Shown piece after piece: positions 8,274 through 16,247 of a stretch of 64,000 nucleotides of DNA. The notes beneath the pieces are model-generated. The model saw only the letters and a program-made list of their open reading frames with translations, was not told the origin of the DNA and made no database searches. Location: contig NZ_CP125619.1 in assembly GCF_030053115.1 (NCBI RefSeq), forward strand, positions 311,001 through 375,000, written 5' to 3'. The stretch's first letter is position 1. Every line of letters starts with the position of its first letter. Both the position numbers and the translations under genes were made by a program. The DNA is from Pseudomonas svalbardensis (GTDB lineage: Bacteria; Pseudomonadota; Gammaproteobacteria; Pseudomonadales; Pseudomonadaceae).

Positions 8274-9503
8274 TTAAGGGCGCTCAGCCAGGATCAGGAA
8301 ATTACGCGGTGTAAGCGGGGTTTCGCAGAAGGTTCCGAGGCGAACCGCATACCCTTGCTCGGCGAGGAAAAGGGCTCGATCGAGTACCAGCCACAGCTCC
8401 AATGGGCGTCGGAAAAGTCCGCGCAGTAGCTCGAGATTGCGCACTTCGGCCAGTCGCTGCCAACCGGAAGTTTCGAGCGCTGGCCAATTCTGCGGTCCGA
8501 TTGTGGATAACTCCTTGAGCGAGGCCAAATGTTGGCAGTAATCGGCGAAAGATTTATCCAGCCAGGCACTGGGCAGCGAAGGGGTGGGCAGGTACTCGTC
8601 AACGCCGCGCAGTTGCCGTTGCAGCAGGTCGAAACCCAGGCGCCGGGCCATGGAGGTGTCGCGCTGACGTCGGACGCGAGCGCCGGCGGTGACGGTTTCG
8701 TTCATCGGCAGCGAGAGGTCTTCGAGCGACAGTTGTAGGTCGGATCGCATGCCCGCAGAGGAAATGGTCTGATACTCGCCCACACTGATCCGGTTGTAGC
8801 AGCAAGGGGCAATGGCCAGTTGCCTGCAACCGGTGGCGCTGGCGAGCTGCATCAGCCGCACATGCAGATCACCGCAGGCGTGCAGCGCTACCGGCGTGTG
8901 GTCAGCATTCAATAAAGAGGCGGCACCGGGCGCGAGTACATCTTGCTTGACATGCAGCGCATGCAATTGATGACGCTGGCTGAGTGCCTGACCGCTGGCG
9001 ACCAGCGCCGGGTCGTATTCCAGGCAGGTTAGTTGTTGTCCGGATTGCAGCAGACGTCGACCCAAGTGGCCTTTGCCCGAGCACCAGTCCAGCCAATGGC
9101 TCGGCGCGTCAGCAAACTGCAAACGACTGGCGAAGGCCTCGATCTGCTGCCACTTGCGCCCCGGCACATCGACATTCAACCGATGGCCTGCCGTTTCAAG
9201 CGCATGCGCCGGCAACTCATCCACAGCGCTCAGCTCAAGGGACATCGCCGCCAATGAGGCAAACGGCTCCGGTGCGTCCAAAAGAGCTGGGTTGTTATGC
9301 GCGTGTTCCGCGTCCTCCAGCGATCGCCCTCGTAGCCAGGTCGCCAACTCAGGGTAGGACGCTTCCCAAGGAAGCTGCAGATGAGTAAACGGCCGAGGCT
9401 TCCACAGCGCCTGATGCTGGATCAGAAAAGCATCCAGCTCCGCGAAACGGGCGAGTAACGCCTCGCCCGTCAGCACGCAGGCATCAACGCCCTTGGCAGG
9501 CAT
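8274..9503 (-). CDS. SAM-dependent methyltransferase, last gene of the amino-acid ABC operon
   Basis: A 409-residue protein when started at the ATG at 9503 (MPAKGVDACVL); a longer frame to 9551 lies inside hisM and reads as low-quality Cys/Trp-rich sequence. The central part has a Rossmann-type SAM motif: WLDWCSGKGHLGRRLL, then LEYDPALVASG, and later VALHACGDLHVRLM and IAPCCYNRIS. This HACG...CCYN set is typical of a methyltransferase family common in Pseudomonas; its substrate is not known. The start overlaps hisM by 20 bp, so it is translated from the same message as the transporter. Confidence 0.8.
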   Translation of the reverse strand: MPAKGVDACVLTGEALLARFAELDAFLIQHQALWKPRPFTHLQLPWEASYPELATWLRGRSLEDAEHAHNNPALLDAPEPFASLAAMSLELSAVDELPAHALETAGHRLNVDVPGRKWQQIEAFASRLQFADAPSHWLDWCSGKGHLGRRLLQSGQQLTCLEYDPALVASGQALSQRHQLHALHVKQDVLAPGAASLLNADHTPVALHACGDLHVRLMQLASATGCRQLAIAPCCYNRISVGEYQTISSAGMRSDLQLSLEDLSLPMNETVTAGARVRRQRDTSMARRLGFDLLQRQLRGVDEYLPTPSLPSAWLDKSFADYCQHLASLKELSTIGPQNWPALETSGWQRLAEVRNLELLRGLFRRPLELWLVLDRALFLAEQGYAVRLGTFCETPLTPRNFLILAERP

Positions 9504-10173
9504 CGACGCGCAGCCAGCGCTCCAGCAGCTTGAAGCCGCGAACCAGCACATAAGCCATCAGCAGATAGAACATGCCCGCCGCGAAGAATATCTCCACCGG
9601 CAGGTAGGTCCGGGCAATGATGGTGCGGGCCATGCCGGTCAGTTCCATCAGGGTCACGGTGCTGGCCAGGGCGCTGGCCTTGAGCATCAGGATGACTTCG
9701 TTGCTGTAGGCCGGCAGGCCGATGCGCGCTGCGCGGGGCAGGATAATGTAGAACATCGCTTTGGCTCGGGACATGCCCAGCGCCCGGGCAGCTTCAATCT
9801 CGCCCTTTGGAATCGCCTGAATCGAGCCGCGCAGGATCTCGGCGATGTAGGCCGCGGTGTGCAGGGTCATGGTCACGGTGGCGCACCAGAACGGACTGCG
9901 CAGATACGGCCACATCGAGCTGTTACGGATCGCGTCGAACTGCGCCAGGCCGTAGTAGACCAGGAACAGCTGAACCAGCAACGGCGTGCCGCGGAAAAAG
10001 AAGATGTAGCCGTAGGGGAATGCCCGCACGTACCAGAGTCGCGACGAGCGAGCGATGCCTAGCGGAATCGCCAATAGCAAACCGGCGATTACGGCGATGG
10101 CCACCAACTCCAGGGTCAGGGTTGCGCCCTGAGCCAGTTTCGGCAGCCACTTGATGATGACTTCCCAGTTCAT
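9484..10173 (-). CDS. hisM: ABC transporter permease, basic amino acids (HisM type)
   Basis: A 229-residue inner-membrane permease with about five membrane segments. It shows the polar amino-acid permease signature FRGTPLLVQLFLVYYGL and the EAA loop EIEAARALGMSRAKAMFYII, which docks to the ATPase. With HisQ it forms the channel of a histidine or lysine/arginine/ornithine uptake system. Its ATG overlaps the hisQ stop by 4 bp. Assignment as HisM rather than HisQ follows from gene order and sequence type. Confidence 0.88.
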   Translation of the reverse strand: MNWEVIIKWLPKLAQGATLTLELVAIAVIAGLLLAIPLGIARSSRLWYVRAFPYGYIFFFRGTPLLVQLFLVYYGLAQFDAIRNSSMWPYLRSPFWCATVTMTLHTAAYIAEILRGSIQAIPKGEIEAARALGMSRAKAMFYIILPRAARIGLPAYSNEVILMLKASALASTVTLMELTGMARTIIARTYLPVEIFFAAGMFYLLMAYVLVRGFKLLERWLRVDACQGR

Positions 10174-10865
10174 TGGGTGCTCCTCGCGAAGCCGCGAGCG
10201 GCGCGTTTTTCCATGAAGTACATGCCGGTCATGGCGAGAACCGTCAGGCCCAGGTACATGAACGCGGCCACCATATAGAAGGTGAACGGCTGCTTGGACA
10301 CGGTCACGCCGATTTGCGCGTGACGCATGATTTCTTCCAGGCCGATGACCGATACCAGTGCGGTGTCTTTCATCAGGATCATGAACAAGTTACCCAGGCC
10401 GGGCAGGGCGATGCGCCACATCTGCGGCATGATCAGCTTGGTGAAAATACGGAATTTCGACAGACCCAACGCCACACCCGCTTCGCGGTGACCTTTGGGG
10501 ATAGCCAAAATTGCACCACGAAACACTTCCGTGGCGTAGGCGCCAAAGCACAGCCCCAGCGCAATCACGCCAGCGGCGAAGGCATTGAGTTCGAGGTCGG
10601 GGTTGCCGAAGAACTCGCCCAGGGCACGCATCAAGTTGACCGTGCCGAAGTAGATCAACAGCACCCAGAGCAATTCCGGGATGCCGCGAACCAGTGTCGA
10701 ATAAGTGCCGCCAAGCCATTGCAGCGGCTTGTACGGGGAAGTCTTGGCCAAGGCGCCGAGCAGACCGAGCACCAGCCCCAGGCACAAGGCCGAGAGTGCC
10801 AGTTTCACAGTCATCAGCGCACCAGCGGCGAGCGCCGGGCCGAATCCGTAGAGATCGATAGTCAT
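10170..10865 (-). CDS. hisQ: ABC transporter permease, basic amino acids (HisQ type)
   Basis: A 231-residue permease with about five membrane segments, carrying LVRGIPELLWVLLIYFG and the EAA-type loop GHREAGVALGLSKFRIF. It is the partner of HisM in the heterodimeric membrane part of the importer. The start at 10865 lies 78 bp after the binding-protein gene and its stop overlaps hisM by 4 bp. Confidence 0.88.
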   Translation of the reverse strand: MTIDLYGFGPALAAGALMTVKLALSALCLGLVLGLLGALAKTSPYKPLQWLGGTYSTLVRGIPELLWVLLIYFGTVNLMRALGEFFGNPDLELNAFAAGVIALGLCFGAYATEVFRGAILAIPKGHREAGVALGLSKFRIFTKLIMPQMWRIALPGLGNLFMILMKDTALVSVIGLEEIMRHAQIGVTVSKQPFTFYMVAAFMYLGLTVLAMTGMYFMEKRAARGFARSTQ

Positions 10866-10943
10866 GGATTTCTTTTCAAATCGCGGCAGGCAATGCCAGG
10901 GACTGACGCCGTCAAATAACGGCGCCAGCCCGGCAGGTCAGAA

Positions 10944-11690
10944 TCAATAGATGCTGAACGGGAAGTACTTGTCGTTGATCTTTTTGTAGGTGCCATCAGC
11001 GACGATTTCTTTCAGTGCGGTGTTCAGCTTCGTACGAATCTCATCGCCTTTACGTACAGCGATACCGATCTTGTCGCTTTCTTCCACCGGGTCGCCTTTG
11101 AACTCATAAGAACGGCCGGCGTCGCTTTTCAGCCACTCGTAGTTGACGTATTTGTCCGCGAGGATGCCGTCCAGACGACCGGAGGTCAGGTCGAGGTAGG
11201 CGTTTTCCTGGGTGTCGTAGAGTTTGATTTCAACGCCTTCCATGTTGTCTTCCAGCCAGGTGCCAGCGAGGGTCGCACGTTGTGCGCCGATCACTTTGCC
11301 TTGCAGGGAAGCCTTGTCGGTTTTGAAGTCGACGTCTTTCTTGGCGATGAATTGCAGCTTGTTGGAGTAGTACGGGTCGGTGAAGTCCACCGCTTGCTTG
11401 CGCTCGTCGGTGATCGACATCGAGGAGATCAGGAAGTCGAATTTCTTGGCGTTCAGGGCCGGAATGATGCCGTCCCAGTCGGACGTAACCACGGTGCATT
11501 CGACTTTCATCTTGGCGCACAGGGCATCGCCGATTTCTTTGTCGAAGCCGACGACATTGCCACTGGCATCTTTGTTGTTGAACGGCGGGTAGGCCGCTTC
11601 GATGCCCATCTTCAAGGTCTCGGCGGCGGCACCGGCGCTGAAGGCCAGGGTGACGGCAGCAGCCAGGAAGATCTTTTTGTAGTTCTGCAT
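10944..11690 (-). CDS. Periplasmic lysine/arginine/ornithine- or histidine-binding protein
   Basis: A 248-residue family 3 solute-binding protein. Residues 1-23 are a Sec signal peptide (AAAVTLAFSAGAAA then E). The mature protein begins LKMGIEAAYPPFNNKD and carries GFDKEIGDALC, ITDERKQAVDFTDPYY and VIGAQRATLAG, matching the ArgT/HisJ subgroup. The acidic GFDKEIGDAL and the YPPF ligand patch suit a cationic amino acid. It delivers substrate to the HisQM/HisP complex encoded around it. Confidence 0.9.
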   Translation of the reverse strand: MQNYKKIFLAAAVTLAFSAGAAAETLKMGIEAAYPPFNNKDASGNVVGFDKEIGDALCAKMKVECTVVTSDWDGIIPALNAKKFDFLISSMSITDERKQAVDFTDPYYSNKLQFIAKKDVDFKTDKASLQGKVIGAQRATLAGTWLEDNMEGVEIKLYDTQENAYLDLTSGRLDGILADKYVNYEWLKSDAGRSYEFKGDPVEESDKIGIAVRKGDEIRTKLNTALKEIVADGTYKKINDKYFPFSIY

Positions 11691-11703
11691 GCGGGTAGCT
11701 CCG

Positions 11704-12477
11704 TTAGCGGTTGCTGGACATGAATTGTTTGCAGCGCGCCGAAAGCGGGTTTTCGAACACCTGCTGTGGCGATCCTTGCTCTTCTACCAGGCCCTGGTGG
11801 AGGAACACCACCTCGCTGGACACCTGACGGGCAAAGCCCATTTCATGGGTGACCAGCAGCATGGTGCGGCCTTCTTCGGCCAATGCGCGGATGACATTAA
11901 GTACTTCCTGGACCATTTCCGGGTCAAGGGCGGAGGTGGGTTCGTCGAACAGAATCACCTTGGGCTGCATGGCCAGCGTTCGGGCGATGGCCGCGCGTTG
12001 TTGCTGACCGCCGGAGAGTTGCGCTGGGTAGGCGTGGCGTTTGTCGGCGATGCCGACCTTGGCCAGCAAGGCTTCGGCGACTTCGATGGCCTCGGCCTTG
12101 CTCTGGCCGAGTACGCGGCGCGGCGCTTCGATGATGTTGTCGAGCACGCTCATGTGCGGCCAGAGATTAAAGTTTTGAAACACAAAACCAATCTCGCTGC
12201 GCAGGCGATTGATCTGCTTGCCGTCGGCAGCGACCAGTTCGCCATTCTTGGCAGCTTTGAGCTTGAGTTCTTCGCCGGCCACCAGGATCTGGCCCTGATG
12301 CGGGTTTTCCAACAGGTTGATGCAACGAAGGAAGGTGGACTTGCCGGAACCGGAAGAACCCAGGATCGAGATCACGTCGCCGTCGCGGGCGGTCAGCGAG
12401 ATGCCTTTAAGCACCTCAAGCTGTCCGTAGCGTTTGTGCAAGTTGCGGATTTCAAGCGCGGGCGTGGCCTCAGCCAT
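11704..12477 (-). CDS. hisP: ATP-binding protein of the basic amino-acid ABC importer
   Basis: A 257-residue ABC ATPase with Walker A GSSGSGKST, Q-loop FVFQNFNLWPHM, signature LSGGQQQR and Walker B VILFDEPTSALDP, then the H-loop LLVTHEM. The subgroup is the polar amino-acid type (HisP/GlnQ). It is the first gene of the operon hisP-argT-hisQ-hisM-methyltransferase. The residue run MAEATPALEIRNLHKRYG shows a normal start. Confidence 0.92.
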   Translation of the reverse strand: MAEATPALEIRNLHKRYGQLEVLKGISLTARDGDVISILGSSGSGKSTFLRCINLLENPHQGQILVAGEELKLKAAKNGELVAADGKQINRLRSEIGFVFQNFNLWPHMSVLDNIIEAPRRVLGQSKAEAIEVAEALLAKVGIADKRHAYPAQLSGGQQQRAAIARTLAMQPKVILFDEPTSALDPEMVQEVLNVIRALAEEGRTMLLVTHEMGFARQVSSEVVFLHQGLVEEQGSPQQVFENPLSARCKQFMSSNR

Positions 12478-12931
12478 GTGCGTTCCTCATAAGTATTTCG
12501 CTCCTGCTGTTGGCGGCCTTCCTGGCGAGGCGGCCAAGCTAGCATAGCGTCTGAATGGCAGCCAACAGCGCTATGGGCGGTAAACGGGTGGCCTGTGGCA
12601 GGTTGTCGCATCGGTACAGCAGACTGTCGCGCTGCTATCAACCGAACAGGCGTTTGAACCTGCTTTTAAATACAAAACAGCCGCAGGTCCCGTAAAAAAG
12701 GGCGCGATGTTGCCAGCTTTGGCGGGGTGTTGGAAGCGCTAACCGGCCAAACGTTCCTGAGCTGCACTTTTATTGTGCGTCGGACCATTTTTGGGTGTGT
12801 TTCTGGTGCGCCGCTTCGTTCTTAAAGTGGGTCGCAGGGTAACGATCTGGCGAATTGCCATTAATCTCAATGACTTGCGATGACTGTCCGGTCCGGCGGA
12901 GAGCCCCATCCCTGGGCGTTCTGTAACATTT
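12478..12931. other. Long intergenic region between divergent hisP and gabP
   Basis: No gene fits in this stretch. It must hold the hisP promoter, but no convincing box pair was found. On the gabP side it carries an NtrC-like 17-mer at 12763-12779 and a single TGGTGCG half-site at 12804-12810, listed with the sigma-54 promoter. Confidence 0.5.
12763..12779 (+). promoter_or_regulatory. Candidate NtrC enhancer for gabP
   Basis: TGCACTTTTATTGTGCG matches 10 of the 14 specified bases of the NtrC dyad TGCACCA-N3-TGGTGCA. Its centre is about 185 bp upstream of the expected gabP start point, within the range used by enhancer-binding proteins. A further half-site TGGTGCG lies at 12804-12810. Confidence 0.45.
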
Positions 12932-12947
12932 TGGCGCAATTATTGCG
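12932..12947 (+). promoter_or_regulatory. Sigma-54 promoter (-24/-12) of gabP
   Basis: TGGCGC-AATTA-TTGCG has GG at 12933-12934 and GC at 12945-12946, exactly 10 bases apart as sigma-54 requires, and differs from TGGCAC-N5-TTGCA at one base in each element. Transcription should begin near 12958, about 83 bp before the gabP ATG. Confidence 0.7.
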
Positions 12948-13040
12948 TGCAGAATACGGAACGCCCCGTTGGTTTCTTTTTACGAGAGGGAACACCACGC
13001 CGGGTGGACGTAATCGCTTTTCCTTACAAAGGTAGTTTCA

Positions 13041-14432
13041 ATGAGCAGTACCCCAAGCTCCAATGGCCTCGAACAGGGGCTCAAACCGCGTCATGTGACC
13101 ATGCTGTCGATCGCCGGGGTTATCGGTGCCGGCCTGTTCGTCGGTTCGGGCCACGCCATCGCCGCCGCAGGCCCAGCCGTGCTGTTGGCCTACGCTGCCG
13201 CCGGTATGCTGGTGGTGCTGGTGATGCGCATGCTCGGCGAAATGGCCGTCGCTTCGCCGGACACAGGCTCCTTCTCGACGTATGCCGATCGCGCGATCGG
13301 TCACTGGGCCGGTTTCACCATCGGCTGGCTCTACTGGTGGTTCTGGGTGTTGGTGATTCCGCTGGAAGCCAACGCCGCCGCGACCATCTTGCACGCCTGG
13401 TTCCCGAATGTGGCGATCTGGGCCTTCACCTTGGTCATCACCTTGTTGCTGACGGTGACCAACCTGTTCAGCGTGAAGAACTACGGTGAATTCGAATTCT
13501 GGTTCGCTCTGGTCAAAGTCATCGCGATCATCGGCTTCATTGGCCTTGGCATTCTGGCGATCTTCGGCTTCCTGCCGACCAGCCAGGTCAGCGGCGTTTC
13601 GCACCTGTTCGACACCCAGGGCTTCCTGCCAAACGGCATGGGCGCAGTGTTGGGCGCGATCCTGACCACCATGTTTTCCTTCATGGGCACCGAGATCGTG
13701 ACCATCGCGGCCGCGGAATCGAAGAACCCTGGCCAGCAAATCTCCAAGGCCACCAACTCGGTGATCTGGCGGATTGGCTTGTTCTACCTCGTATCGATCT
13801 TCATCGTTGTGGCCCTGGTGCCTTGGAACGACCCGGTGTTGGCAGCCGTCGGCTCCTACCAGACTGTGCTTGAGCGCATGGGCATCCCGAATGCCAAATT
13901 GATCGTCGACATCGTGGTGCTGGTTGCTGTGACCAGCTGCCTGAACTCGGCGCTGTACACCGCCTCACGCATGATGTTCTCTCTGGGCAAGCGCGGTGAT
14001 GCACCGGCCGTTTCCCAGCGCACCAACAAGAGCGGCACGCCGTACTGGGCCGTCATGTTGTCCACCGGTGCTGCGTTTATCGCGGTTTTCGCCAACTACG
14101 TGGCCCCGGCCGCTGTGTTCGAATTCCTGCTGGCCAGCTCCGGCGCTATCGCGCTGCTGGTGTATTTGGTGATCGCCATCTCGCAACTGCGTATGCGCAA
14201 GCAGCGCATGGCCCGCGGTGAAAAAATCGCCTTCAGCATGTGGCTGTTCCCGGCCCTGACCTACGCGGTGATCATCTTCATCGTTGCGGCCCTGACCATC
14301 ATGCTGTTCCAGGAAGCGCATCGCGTGGAGATCCTCGCGACCGGTCTGCTGAGTTTGCTGGTGGTGGCTGCCGGTTTGCTTGTGGCTCGCCGTCGCAAAC
14401 TGCAGAAGATGGGTGCGGTGGTGCTGAACTGA
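13041..14432 (+). CDS. gabP: GABA permease / amino-acid-polyamine-organocation transporter
   Basis: A 463-residue inner-membrane carrier of the AAT branch of the APC superfamily with about 12 membrane segments. It begins GLEQGLKPRHVTMLSIAG then GVIGAGLFVGSG, and carries MGTEIVTIAAAESKNPGQQ, the highly conserved loop of GabP/AroP/LysP relatives. The sequence type is closest to 4-aminobutyrate permease. The sigma-54 promoter and NtrC-like site upstream indicate expression under nitrogen limitation, which fits use of GABA as a nitrogen source. gabT/gabD are not in the window. A terminator follows directly. Confidence 0.85.
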   Translation: MSSTPSSNGLEQGLKPRHVTMLSIAGVIGAGLFVGSGHAIAAAGPAVLLAYAAAGMLVVLVMRMLGEMAVASPDTGSFSTYADRAIGHWAGFTIGWLYWWFWVLVIPLEANAAATILHAWFPNVAIWAFTLVITLLLTVTNLFSVKNYGEFEFWFALVKVIAIIGFIGLGILAIFGFLPTSQVSGVSHLFDTQGFLPNGMGAVLGAILTTMFSFMGTEIVTIAAAESKNPGQQISKATNSVIWRIGLFYLVSIFIVVALVPWNDPVLAAVGSYQTVLERMGIPNAKLIVDIVVLVAVTSCLNSALYTASRMMFSLGKRGDAPAVSQRTNKSGTPYWAVMLSTGAAFIAVFANYVAPAAVFEFLLASSGAIALLVYLVIAISQLRMRKQRMARGEKIAFSMWLFPALTYAVIIFIVAALTIMLFQEAHRVEILATGLLSLLVVAAGLLVARRRKLQKMGAVVLN

Positions 14433-14450
14433 TTCGTACCGCATAACGCA

Positions 14451-14493
14451 AACGGCCGCTGTCAGTGATGACAAGCGGCCGTTTTTGTTTCTG
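14451..14493 (+). terminator. gabP terminator, left copy of a 43-bp direct repeat
   Basis: AACGGCCGC pairs with GCGGCCGTT, with an inner TGTCA/TGACA stem, and TTTTTG follows on the plus strand. The same 43 bases recur at 15282-15324 with one mismatch, in the same orientation, framing vapBC. Confidence 0.9.
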
Positions 14494-14508
14494 TCAGTTG
14501 TACTGGGC

Positions 14509-14916
14509 TCAATCGGGGTGAACCCAGTCTTCTACGCGTAGCCCTGGAACCCGATCAAATTCGCGTAGGTTGTTGGTGACCACTATGAATCCGCGTGAAC
14601 GTGCGTGGCCGGCAATCATGTGGTCGTAGGGCCCGATAGGCGTTCCGTCCTTGGCCAACTCGGATCGAATCATACCGGTGTGCGCAGCCGCTTCATTGTC
14701 GAAAGGCAAGACCTCAAGGCGTGCCACAAAACCCTCGATCACCGCGAGGTTCTTTTCCGGTGCGGCCGATTTTTCGGCGCCGTAGAACAACTCCATCAGC
14801 GTGACGGCACTGATGCATAGCTGCCCGTTATGACGATTGAAAGCTTCTCGTACGATTTGCGGTTTGTTCTTGATGGTGAAGATGCAGATGTTGGTATCGA
14901 GCATGTATTTGATCAT
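14509..14916 (-). CDS. vapC: VapC-type PIN-domain ribonuclease toxin
   Basis: A 135-residue PIN-domain protein. The acidic metal-binding residues are visible in MLDTNICIFTIKN (first Asp), VTLMELFYGAEKS (Glu), GPYDHMIAGHAR (Asp) and TNNLREFDRVPGL (final Asp), the VapC/MvpA pattern. Such toxins cut initiator tRNA or other RNAs when the antitoxin is lost. The start overlaps the vapB stop by one base (TGATG), so the pair is translationally coupled. It converges on gabP. Confidence 0.92.
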   Translation of the reverse strand: MIKYMLDTNICIFTIKNKPQIVREAFNRHNGQLCISAVTLMELFYGAEKSAAPEKNLAVIEGFVARLEVLPFDNEAAAHTGMIRSELAKDGTPIGPYDHMIAGHARSRGFIVVTNNLREFDRVPGLRVEDWVHPD

Positions 14917-15146
14917 CAGAACGACTCACGCTCCTGATCGGCGGGTTGTTCACGATCGGTCATGAAATCTGCACTTACGCCATCCCCGTCAAACCAGCTG
15001 TCCCATGTTTCATCTGCGGGAGTGATGATGCGAGCCCTGCCGATGGCAACTACGTTGACTCGTTTCACGTCGCTTGGCATGGCAACAGCTTTGGGGAGGC
15101 GGACAGCCTGGCTTCGATTGCTCATGAAAAGGGTGGTCTGTTCCAT
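14916..15146 (-). CDS. vapB: VapB-type antitoxin (AbrB/MazE-like DNA-binding domain)
   Basis: A 76-residue protein from the ATG at 15146 (MEQTTLFMSNRSQAVRLPKA), preceded by GGAGG-like sequence; an upstream in-frame ATG at 15212 would add 22 unlikely residues. The SNRSQAVRLPKAVAMP stretch is the swapped-hairpin DNA-binding motif of VapB/MvpT antitoxins. The acidic C-terminal tail (DREQPADQERESF) should wrap around VapC. It should neutralise VapC and repress this operon. Confidence 0.9.
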   Translation of the reverse strand: MEQTTLFMSNRSQAVRLPKAVAMPSDVKRVNVVAIGRARIITPADETWDSWFDGDGVSADFMTDREQPADQERESF

Positions 15147-15281
15147 TTTGGCCTCCTGCGGTTTTGTAGGTGCTGTGAGCCCAAAGAATAGATTTCTTAA
15201 GGGATATGTCAATGGGATATACGCGGTCGCTGACGAGGGGTCATGTCAGATCGTTTTGGGTTATTGGCTTCTCAAACAAAA

Positions 15282-15324
15282 AACGGCCGCTGTCAGTGAT
15301 GACAAGCGGCCGTTGTTGTTTCTG
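15282..15324 (-). terminator. Terminator, right copy of the 43-bp direct repeat
   Basis: The same hairpin as at 14451-14493. Here the run of A before it gives a strong T-run on the minus strand, so it ends the transcript of the small paralogue pair at 15335-16210. The two copies are direct repeats 831 bp apart. Confidence 0.88.
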
Positions 15325-15334
15325 AGGTGAGTGT

Positions 15335-15787
15335 TTACTCAGCCTTTTCTTCCAGCGCGTCCAGCGACTCGCGATAGCTGTCGAGCGCCGTGCCAAAGTC
15401 GGTGATGAACTGCGGATCTGTCAGCCAGGCCTGGGCGGTGTCGCGGTCCATGCCGTCGGCCCACATGCGGTAATCGATCAGCATGTCGGCGGCCAGGTGA
15501 GTGGCGGCCATGGCTTCGTTGTCGGCGTTTTCCAAGTCCAGCAGTTCTGGATGGTCGCTGATGATGCCGGCGAGGTTCGACAGCAAGGTCAGCAGCATGT
15601 CGTTGCGGCTGGTGGCTTCTGCGTCGCGCATTTTGCTGAACATCGCCAGGGTGTATTCCGGGATCGGCTCGCCGATTTCCCCCAGGTCATCGTCCAGCGC
15701 GACGGGTTTTCTGCCGTGGATATTGATTTGCTTGGCTTTGATCTTGGCGCGTTTGGCGCGTTTCTGTTGCTTGTTCAGGGAGGCCAT
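15335..15787 (-). CDS. Uncharacterised small protein, tandem paralogue 2
   Basis: A 150-residue protein of unknown function. It begins with a very basic Lys/Arg/Gln segment (NKQQKRAKRAKIKAKQ) and continues as acidic, helical sequence with TLLSNLAGIISDHPELLDL and LIDYRMWADGMD. No membrane segment or catalytic motif is seen. The first 20 residues and the pattern of the rest (IxYRxW, AWLTDPQF versus AWIESPAF) show that it is a diverged duplicate of the gene immediately upstream. The two are 6 bp apart and cotranscribed. Confidence 0.8.
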   Translation of the reverse strand: MASLNKQQKRAKRAKIKAKQINIHGRKPVALDDDLGEIGEPIPEYTLAMFSKMRDAEATSRNDMLLTLLSNLAGIISDHPELLDLENADNEAMAATHLAADMLIDYRMWADGMDRDTAQAWLTDPQFITDFGTALDSYRESLDALEEKAE

Positions 15788-15793
15788 GGGAAC

Positions 15794-16210
15794 TCAGTTC
15801 GGTTTCTGTTGGTTTTGGGCCGCGATAGCTTCGGAAGCTGCCACGTAATCAATCTGGAAGGCCGGGGATTCGATCCAGGCCAGGGCACTGGCTTCGTCTG
15901 CTTCGGTGGACCATTGGCGGTACTCGATCAGCGCAGCGATGATGAAGTCTGTCGCTGTTTCTTCGCCTTCCTGCTCCAGCACCAGCGCGAGCAGCGGGTG
16001 TTCAAGAAACGCCGCGCACATAGCTTGTTGGCTGATCTTTTGCGCGTCGATCATTTCTTTGAACAGGTCGGTAAGGTCCACCGATTCGAAGTCGATACGA
16101 TCATCGTTCGGGTCCAGCTCGACCGGCGCGGCAGCCCGTTGGGTGCGGTTCTGCTTGGCCTTGGCTTTGGCGCGTGTGGCGCGTTTTTGCTGCTTGTTGG
16201 CGGAGGCCAT
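15794..16210 (-). CDS. Uncharacterised small protein, tandem paralogue 1
   Basis: A 138-residue protein with the same layout as its neighbour: basic start (NKQQKRATRAKAKAKQ), then an acidic helical region with FLEHPLLALVLEQ, LIEYRQWSTEADE and AWIESPAFQIDY. Function is unknown; the basic head could bind nucleic acid, but this is only inference from charge. It is first of the two-gene unit that ends at the terminator at 15282-15324. Confidence 0.8.
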   Translation of the reverse strand: MASANKQQKRATRAKAKAKQNRTQRAAAPVELDPNDDRIDFESVDLTDLFKEMIDAQKISQQAMCAAFLEHPLLALVLEQEGEETATDFIIAALIEYRQWSTEADEASALAWIESPAFQIDYVAASEAIAAQNQQKPN

Positions 16211-16247
16211 GGGCGTCGTTCCGTATTTCGTTGAGTGGGCGCATCAG

